Assembly (NCBI GenBank): GCA_032622095.1
Contig: CP136062.1
Span: 33,976,918 to 34,040,917 of the forward strand
Direction: 5' to 3'
Length of the DNA: 64,000 nucleotides
Source of the DNA: Siphonodentalium dalli
Taxonomy: Eukaryota > Mollusca > Scaphopoda > Gadilida > Siphonodentaliidae
The notes under the pieces are model-generated. The model did not search any database. It was not told the DNA's origin and was given only the letters and a program-made list of their open reading frames with translations. How positions within the stretch are numbered: position 1 is the stretch's first letter; each line of letters opens with the position of its first letter. Position numbers and translations under genes: made by a program. Of the stretch, positions 58,001-64,000 are shown in pieces.

Positions 58001-58666
58001 GTTAGTGATAGTGATGAGGAGTCAGTGGTTATGTTTATACCGCATATTGTTCCAAGTGTTTCATTTGTTTCAGGTGATGCGGATAATGGAGGTCCACCTC
58101 GTCCTGATGACGATCGGCGTTCGAGGATGGATCCTGGTATTTCTTCCAGTGGTGACGACCGCACTCCAAATAGGGAGCATAGTGAAGATAATGTGATAGA
58201 ATTTATTTCAGATACACATGAGCCGTTCGTTCAGACAGAACTTAGGTCCACAGGTGTACGTGTAGAGGCTGAGAATAGTGAGGAGATTAATGATATTGTT
58301 CCTTCTGCAGCTGTTGCAGATGATGGAGAACGAGTTAGCGGAGATGGTGATAGAACTGTAGCTTTTGTTTCAGATGATGTAGCCTCAGGTGTTCGTTCAG
58401 ATGTAGTGATTAGTAGATCTGGTAATGAGGAAATTTCTTCCCATATAGATACCAGTGTGCCAAGTCCAGTGCCTAGGAGATCGACAAGAGAAAGGAGTAA
58501 GCCATCGTGGATGCAGAAAGGAGACTTTGTTGTCAATAAATTGCAACCTATTTCAGGTAGCATGATAGACAAAAATGAGTTAATTAAGAATCTTACGGAA
58601 AATCAGTTATTTTCCAAAGTTTCACCTGAAGCATTACAGTCAATATTTGAGTCTATACTTAAGTGA
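55073..58666 (+). CDS. pol: Gypsy pol: reverse transcriptase, RNase H, integrase
   Basis: The first ATG (55073) gives 1197 codons; the frame is open further upstream only through tRNA-derived sequence from a TTG at 54989. Residues here are numbered from that TTG codon (subtract 28 for the ATG). RT: VLDLKMGFHQ (D125) and YIDD (188-191). RNase H: HIDAS (D351), LEFLALK (E392), YTDNN (D418). Integrase zinc finger: H605, H610, C640, C643. Integrase core: D671, D730, E766 (D58D35E). A GPY/F-like part then LHRNHLLP near 935-942. An acidic tail of ~260 residues ends with RRSTRERSKPSWMQKGDF-type basic sequence. All catalytic residues are present and there are no stops. The RT begins at its normal N-terminal boundary (KHRIDMYDSTPFKQRARHIP), so gag and protease are cleanly missing. 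In the intact relative this would be the C-terminal part of a Gag-Pol polyprotein. Confidence 0.92.
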   Translation: MYDSTPFKQRARHIPPSMIEEVRNHLHQLLSAGVIRRSRSPFSSNVVLVRKRGSNALRLCVDYRQLNKQTIPDNYALPRPEMLFDSLKGAKYFSVLDLKMGFHQLEISEEHKERTAFSVSGLGFYEYNRLAFGLNNSPSSFQRMMEDCLEGLNHNICNIYIDDIIIWSQTVPEMIERLEAVFDRLRQCNLKLAPSKCKFFQRKCTYVGFIVSEHGIETDPEKVDKIVNWPAPENPDQLRKFLGFCGFYRKFVKNFSAISKPLTDLLPPTNVKKSKNKKKSSFTGKWKWESEQQSAFDYLKDRLSNPPILGYPDYSRPFEIHIDASRHGLGCVLLQEDDGVMRVIAYGSRGTTAAEKNYPAHKLEFLALKWTVTEKFYDYLYGNYFVVYTDNNPLTYVLTSAKLDATGQRWLSALGAFKFDILYKPGKTNTDADVLSRLDEPSSAFNHEFIPVESVKTICNSLQVQQPFVESLCVDSDVLKPVDELGYDLDEMNYKDWRRAQERDNVLSFWMTAVRQKKCPNRRSLPPSKDHSPFFRHFSKLKLQRGVLYRESTFNGSSTSQLVLPSSYVRLVLKSLHNDIGHPGRDRTISLVKERFYFPSIDSIVDNWIKNCHRCIRRKTSTNFRAPLVSVSTSQPLELVCIDFLCLESCKGGYENVLVITDHFTKYAQAFATKNQTAKTTADILFNNFFIHYGYPQRIHSDQGANFESQVISELCQLCGIQKSRTTPYHPMGNGITERFNRTLIGMLGTLHPDQKKDWKSFIGPLVHAYNCTRHETTGYAPYLLMFGREPRLPIDVMFGLHKSDSDDDRSYCDYVTDLKHRLRESYRLASSGMSKSQEGHKRNYDKKVRGATIHVGDRVLVKTLAFDGRHKLADKFDPEVYVVKEQPNSDIPVFVLQDDSGRTRTLHRNHLLPIGSIPFDLPVDDPTVKPDSSKGVDVPAGQDPVRPVPKPRTVRKDYIPGTVDKSHKENRLNGRVSDSDEESVVMFIPHIVPSVSFVSGDADNGGPPRPDDDRRSRMDPGISSSGDDRTPNREHSEDNVIEFISDTHEPFVQTELRSTGVRVEAENSEEINDIVPSAAVADDGERVSGDGDRTVAFVSDDVASGVRSDVVISRSGNEEISSHIDTSVPSPVPRRSTRERSKPSWMQKGDFVVNKLQPISGSMIDKNELIKNLTENQLFSKVSPEALQSIFESILK

Positions 58667-59675
58667 ACTCTTGTTTTCAGGTGATATCAGTTCATCTGTG
58701 CAAGATGTATCCATATTCAGTCTACTCATGTGTTTATTTCAGTCAATTTTCAGAACATTAATATTTCCAGTTAGTTACAGTTGTGTCTGTGACTATCTAT
58801 CTTTACAGTGCTTTTATCTGTAACATGGCATCCACTGCCTAGTTAGGATATCTCTCACGTGTAATGTGAGCATTCAATCTGTGATGTACCTTGAAACATA
58901 TGTTGTGTCATATGTCAGATATTGTTGTATCCATTGATTATCTTTTAATATGTATTGTGTACTGTTAGGTATCATGTATCATCTTCGTACGATCAGAGGT
59001 ATAACTAGTTTTCCAGCTGACGATCCAGTGTAGAGCTACGACTCATTTGAGGTACCAGTTTTCAAGGAATTTTTTTTCTTATATGCTCTGTGAGGTGATA
59101 TTATGTTCCTTTCAACTTATGATTATGTTTTTAACATTTGTGTTTTTGTTTACTCATTGAAATTTCAGATGGACCAGTGTGAATGTTGTCTACTTCAAAT
59201 AGTGAAGCAGATTATGACTTTTCAGCTGATTATTTACCAGCTGTCTTGAATTATTCATGGCATAGTTTCAGTTATTAGCAGGGATCAATAGTGGTGACTT
59301 TAAGTTTGATTTGATTAGTTCATGGATTACTTACAGCATTCTATGTTCAGTTTATTTCGGTTATGATAGTGTTACATATAATCTCATTATTGCAGAGATA
59401 CACGACAAATTTTCGACTGACGATCCAGTGGTTTAACTATTTGAGGTTCCAGTTCTCCAAGAAAATTTTGTTCTAGTTATATACTCTGGTAATATATAGT
59501 GTTCATTTCATTTCTCTTTCAGCTAATGTTTCGAGATTAGTTCTGAATTCAGTTTTTGAACTCTGAATTTATTACATCGTGGTTTAGATGGTGCTCTACT
59601 ATTATTATTCAGAGTGTGAGAGTTTATTGATATTTTGTAGCTTTCAGTTGAATGATGCGGAGATCATTCGCCAAC
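58667..59675 (+). other. Gypsy 3' untranslated region with internal duplication
   Basis: CTGACGATCCAGTG, TTTGAGGT(A/T)CCAGTT and TATACTCTG-like words occur at ~59018-59100 and again at ~59415-59500, a diverged ~90-bp direct repeat ~400 bp apart. No envelope-like ORF. Confidence 0.7.
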
Positions 59676-59686
59676 AGGAGGGAGAG
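59676..59686 (+). promoter_or_regulatory. polypurine tract
   Basis: AGGAGGGAGAG directly abuts the TG of the 3' LTR; standard plus-strand primer position. Confidence 0.85.
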
Positions 59687-60743
59687 TGTGACGGTGTAAT
59701 TTAGCCCTAGTTTATATACAACTAATACAAGTTAATACTGACAACTAGCAGCTAACATATTCATCCATATCACCGGTATTTACGACATCCCGTTTACCCT
59801 CTCAACTTTGCTGTATTCGATCCGTCCCTGTCTTATCACTGTCACTTCAGCCCAATGCTAAACGCTCTAGTACTGCTACGTCAATTAGTACAGGTAAGCG
59901 CGCAGCTGATTGGATGACACATGGTCGCGCGTAAATTGTCAAAGGTTAAACAGTTTCGCGGGGTTTTAGATTAGTTGGTCAGAAAGTAAAGTTGTCTTCG
60001 GAAAGTTATTGTCTTAAAGTCTTAGTTTATTTTGTCGTCAAGATGTCGTCAAGTTGTTTAGACTATCGTTGTATACAGATCCTGACATAGTGGCCTATGT
60101 CTCATTGAACTGGTATGTTCACAGTTTCTATATTTTATCGTTATAATCATGTTTTTTATTAATACTTTTGTCTTCAAGTAAATCACCATAGAGTTTGTCC
60201 ATTTTGACATAAAGTATATTTCCTATTTTAATTATATTTTAATGTGATTACTTTTGTGAGGTTATCTCCCGATAACCTGAGATGCCAGTTTGTAGATATC
60301 TCAATTAGGTAGATTGGATATCTGGCATCTCTTGTATTTTCAGGAACTCCTCAAGTTCCTTTAACATATATTTGTGTATGCACATATGCGTGCTTATCAT
60401 GCAAATGGTAATATATTTGCATTTGGTTGCAGGGCCTATTCTATGCCTATAGTGATGTATGATAACACTCTCTGTGTTATGTGAACAGACTATGCCTGTC
60501 TGTGGATGATGTTTGATTGTATGTGTTGATGGTGATGATGATGATAATCAAGATGTGTTATTAAGATGAATAAATGCTATTGAAGACTACAAAAGGTAAT
60601 ATGAACTTTCTATAGACCCTGTCCACCAGATTGAGAATTCTTGAGAACAGAGCCCATACTGCCAAAGGCTAACTTTATAAATTTAATGTCAAAGGCTCAA
60701 GGACATTTAATAATATAAATGGACCCATAGTAACCCTATGACA
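59687..60743 (+). repeat. 3' LTR
   Basis: Same 1057 bp as the 5' LTR; no difference found on reading. Followed by TTCA (60744-60747). Confidence 0.95.
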
Positions 60744-60747
60744 TTCA

Positions 60748-61426
60748 CATTCACTCATATTTGGGGGAGAGACAGGTTGTCTGGTTGTGGGGCATAATGC
60801 GACACTCGGGTACAACCAGTACGAGAAAAAATATGAGTAGGCATATCGCAAATCAAACCTGGAAAAATAAATCTTATCGCAACCTTAGTTCAAAAGAAAA
60901 GAAATAAAAAAACATATTCGATCATTCCCAAACATTAAAACATGATATAGATAAATAATTATTGTTAACCCTACCCCGGCCATTTTCCTGAAATCAAAAC
61001 TCTATGGTGCTATTTTACCCGCCATATAAATCAATAAAATGTATCATTGGTCTGCTGCTATGACTTTAAATAACGATTATACATTCTTTCAATCCACAAA
61101 AGAAAAGAAACTGCAGACCGTCTTGCATTTATTAGGTTCGGTATATGCTGATGTTGTAATGTCAAATGTGTCGCATTGTACCCCGTGTATGGGGCATAAT
61201 GCGACGGATTGGGTACGTCGACGGGGAGTAATGCTGTTCAGAAATTGGTGCTTCCCACAGGGGGGGGGGGTCATCCACTTTTGTCCATACACTAGGCCGG
61301 GGTGGGTGGGTGGTTCAGCTGCGAAAAAGTCACTTTTTTCCTGAGTGGTCGCAATTTTTTCCTCTTACAACATTTCTTCAATATAAATGCCTCAAAGTGT
61401 TCAGCATCATTGTTAAGGTGTGAATG
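60748..61426. other. spacer with GGGGCATAATGCGAC words
   Basis: The motif at 60789-60803 and 61191-61205, with an inverse TGTCGCATTGTACCCC at ~61169. A plus-strand frame (61039-61344) is unrecognised. Confidence 0.5.
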
Positions 61427-61540
61427 ACACTTAGGGCAGTGCTTAGGGGGGTAGTTAGTGTGGATATGGGCATGATGCTTCTCAGAAATCCAGATTACGA
61501 ACCAACTCTCAGGAATTCGCCTTTTACATCTGATCACATT
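61427..61540. repeat. dispersed repeat shared with 12530-12640
   Basis: TTAGTGTGGATATGGGCATG and GATGCTTCTCAGAAATCC match the copy inside Helitron unit 4. Confidence 0.7.
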
Positions 61541-61784
61541 GCCATGTACCAATGCTACTGGTTCCAGATGAAAATGGACAGTTATGTAGCACATGAATAA
61601 ACTTTAATATAAATAAAATGAAAAAAGCTATTCATTTATCTCATTAATATTTACTCATTATACCTGATCAGACCAGATGACTCAGTCAAAATTGTATCGG
61701 AACTTGGCATGGGACTGTAGATCCACTGTAAAAAGGACTGTGTGGCAGCTTCCACACAATGACTGTGCGGAGGCATTATCTGAA

Positions 61785-61875
61785 CATAAATGTGTACATA
61801 ATACACACATATGTGTGTATCACCCAATATCCACACATATATGTGTACATCACCACACATATTTGTGTGTGACGT
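61785..61875. repeat. ACACATATGTGTG palindrome cluster
   Basis: Three to four copies of ACACATATGTGTG-like palindromes separated by ATCACC(C/A), about 30 bp apart. Confidence 0.8.
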
Positions 61876-61904
61876 CGGTTTTTTAAATTTCACGTGGTGG
61901 TCAC

Positions 61905-62030
61905 GCGCGCGTCGTTGTTTCGTACAGGCTCACAGGCTGCCGTAAAGTGTACACATGGAGTCTTGTTCATTGTGGTGGATCTCGAAATTCGATATATTGG
62001 GCGGTCTCTTCGATTATTTCTATAGTTAAG
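61905..62030 (+). other. candidate 5' non-coding exon with a short upstream ORF
   Basis: Ends at a consensus donor: TAGTTAAG then GTAAGATT (62031). An ATG at 61955 opens a 24-codon ORF (MESCSLWWISKFDILGG...) that stops at 62027-62029, one base before the splice site. A CACGTG E-box word lies at ~61892 and a GC-rich CACGCGCGCG stretch follows. The start is estimated. Confidence 0.4.
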
Positions 62031-63706
62031 GTAAGATTATATTTAAATTGGCAAGATATTCACCTTTGTGAGAATGTCCGTATCTATTTTGTATAACATG
62101 ATTGAACGAAATAATAAACTTGATTTGGATTTTCTGATTCAACAATTCCCTATCGCATAGTCATATATTTACATTTTAGAGTTGTGCGTTTATCTGGGTT
62201 TATCTGTTGTTTCTGTAGTCTATATGATACGCATCTTTCCGAAGCATAAAACCTATTTCTGCTCGAAAATTGTCTTTATGTAAATTGACAAATTCAACTG
62301 TGTGGTGAAGACATTTACTGAACAAATGTGTGTTCATCACATACACACTATATATTATACAGCGTGCTTTAAACCAGAACCACACTTTTATTATTTTGCA
62401 CGGTAAGGTTCTCATGTTGATAAAGTAACGACGTTTTTTGTGTTTATATGGAATGCAGATGAGAGGTAATATCTACTGAGACCAGTGACGTGGCGACAGG
62501 GCGATATTGGGAAGGGTGTGTCTATAACCCTACCCCAAACTTCGGGAAAATTTACTAAAAATTCCAACAGTTGGAAATTTCATGCCTGACGCAAAGTTGC
62601 AAGTTTTACACCACATGCATTATAATAGGTTGAAATTGTTCTCTTTGTTTGATTTTTCAACCAGTAATTAGTGGGAAATTTATTTTTTATATTTTTAGAC
62701 AAACAGTAGCATATTTTTCTACTTTTGGTAAAACAAAAATGGCCTCAAATGGCCATCGGGTGGAAGACTTCCATTTGGTTGGAAATTATAATAGTTGGAA
62801 AGCTTGAGGTACCAATTGGAAACTTCAGAACGAGAGGGGGTGTGCATATATAATTCTACAAATATGGTTCAAGGGGAGGGTGGGGTGCACTTCGACATTT
62901 GAAGGTGGACACCCCCCCCCCTCCAACGGCGACCATCGAGCCGCGTCCCTGAATGCGAATTGGTGGGGTATTTATTTGTCCATTATATTGGTGGTTTACC
63001 AAGACGATGTGAAAAATTAATATGCATATTTTGGCTCCTCTGCTATGTATAACTTGCTTAAATTCGGTTACCGAGGGAGGGGCCGGGGTGGGGTGATGTC
63101 GTATATCTAATACATATGTAGCCACCGTTTGTGTCCAAAACTTTAAATTGTGAAGAATATTATGTCATTCAATAAATGTCATATATAATAGCAAATAATG
63201 AACTTATAAATAATCTAAAATGATAATTACTGCAGAATAGTGAGATGTGTCATTAAAGTATTATTAGCATTTGGATTAAGTGACGTACATGGTGAAGAGT
63301 TATCGTTTATACTATCAAAAAGGGGGAGGGGCGGTTATTTTCAAACTCGCTATGTTTCTCATATTATAATCCTTATATATGAATGTATTGTGTTATATAG
63401 CTAAAATTCCTCATGTAAAATTGAAAATTTCCCGTGTCAAGATTGTGCTTAATGGGAGGGGGGGGGGGTAATGGGGCATCGTTCTGGCCATATAGATAAA
63501 GTAAAATATATTTATAAAATTACATTCATTATGTGAAGCTATAATGAGTAGTACATGTATATATTTAGCATGTTTCAAAAACTATATTCCTTTCTGAAAA
63601 TTCGCTCTTTAATGTATGAATTATAATACTGTTATAGATGTACATACACTGTAAATAATATTCCCACAACGGCATGTTATAAACAAAATAACTTCTCTGC
63701 TTACAG
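62031..63706 (+). other. candidate intron 1
   Basis: Bounded by GTAAGATT and a pyrimidine-rich acceptor (ACTTCTCTGCTTACAG). Contains the repeat at 62487-62952 and several G runs. Confidence 0.4.
62487..62952. repeat. dispersed MITE-like repeat
   Basis: Ends AGTGACGTGGCGACAGGG and CCATCGAGCCGCGTCCCT, an imperfect inverted pair. The interior is shared with 36125-36490 and partly with 34965-35125. No clear target duplication. Confidence 0.65.
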
Positions 63707-63763
63707 GTTCAATGGTGAAATCATGGCGGTCACGCGGTGCGACGTCGATGTAAATAACAAGAT

Positions 63764-63869
63764 ATGGACATGACTGCCTTGGCAACGACGCAGATAAACT
63801 CTAGTCAACCAACCAAGAACCACGGTGGAATGTATGAGTTAGACACAAATTCCACAATCAATGATTTTG
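63764..63869 (+). CDS. candidate first coding exon of an unidentified host gene
   Basis: The exon begins at 63707 after TTCTCTGCTTACAG. The ATG at 63764 opens 35 codons plus one base to the donor-like GTATAC at 63870. The peptide is hydrophilic with an N-glycosylation-type NST: MDMTALATTQINSS... ending NSTINDF. Such an extracellular-type N-terminus would suit a receptor or transporter, but no family can be named. ATG words lie upstream in the 5' leader (GTTCAATGG, ATCATGGCGG), the latter opening a short ORF (MAVTRCDVDV). Confidence 0.4.
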
Positions 63870-64000
63870 GTATACATATGATGATATGTCATTTGCTGTA
63901 ATTTGGTTTCTGTGAAGAGGTGATGACTTCTATTCTTCGTGAACTCGAGATTTCTCCCCAGATATATTGCACCGATATATATATATACATTCAAAAAGAC

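Larger units (their letters stand above)
53931..60743 (+). mobile_element. Ty3/Gypsy LTR retrotransposon lacking gag and protease
   Basis: A 6813-bp element: 1057-bp LTRs (TGTGAC...TATGACA), an extended tRNA-Lys primer-binding site, one pol ORF, ~1-kb 3' UTR, polypurine tract, TTCA duplication. The two LTRs look identical by eye with constant offset, indicating recent insertion. There is no gag and no aspartic protease between the primer site and RT. Confidence 0.9.

Noticed and set aside
55128-58572. Short ORFs in other frames inside pol
   Set aside because: Shadow frames of the 1197-codon pol ORF.

Overview
This window looks like animal (metazoan) nuclear DNA. It is A+T-rich, has GT-AG splice signals and no bacterial-style gene packing, and is almost wholly built from transposable elements and satellites. 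The repeat style (short Helitrons, many MITEs, 'gggccataactc' and 'gagttatggccctgg' tandem families ending in GACG/GACA runs, frequent ACATGTA words) suggests a marine lophotrochozoan, most likely a bivalve mollusc. That assignment is inference from repeat style, not from a marker gene.

Layout. 0-5.1 kb: MITEs, two arrays of a CAGTGT word, and minus-strand coding-like segments. 5.9-8.0 kb: a ~196-bp satellite with higher-order structure. 8.9-17.3 kb: nine non-autonomous Helitrons head to tail, one interrupted by a Harbinger-like element. 18.4-24.2 kb: tandem families with ~147-155 bp periods and a repeated hairpin. 24.4-32.3 kb: a ~7.9 kb foldback structure whose outer arms are a 148-bp palindrome-bearing satellite. 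32.7-49 kb: at least nine small DNA transposons with readable target-site duplications (TTAA, TA, or 7-9 bp), a 1.2 kb duplication and a solo Helitron. 50.4-53 kb: tandem repeats and a second Helitron array. 53.9-60.7 kb: a young Ty3/Gypsy LTR element. 61-64 kb: the likely 5' end of a host gene.

Host genes. Only two are credible. One is the first coding exon of a choline/ethanolamine-phosphotransferase-like gene (49679-49464, minus); its later exons are not recognisable here. The other is a plus-strand gene starting near 61.9 kb, with a non-coding first exon and a coding second exon at 63.7-63.9 kb that runs off the window.

Most notable: (1) the Gypsy element has identical LTRs and an intact RT-RNaseH-integrase ORF but no gag or protease, and its primer-binding site is extended to a 54-nt copy of the 3' part of tRNA-Lys(CUU), CCA included, abutting the RT; (2) a 69-bp near-perfect hairpin recurs in a mariner-like MITE, in piggyBac-like MITEs and, as a half, inside a Helitron; (3) Helitron head-to-tail arrays; (4) the foldback with nucleosome-length palindromic repeats. 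No computation was run; identities and boundaries are by eye.
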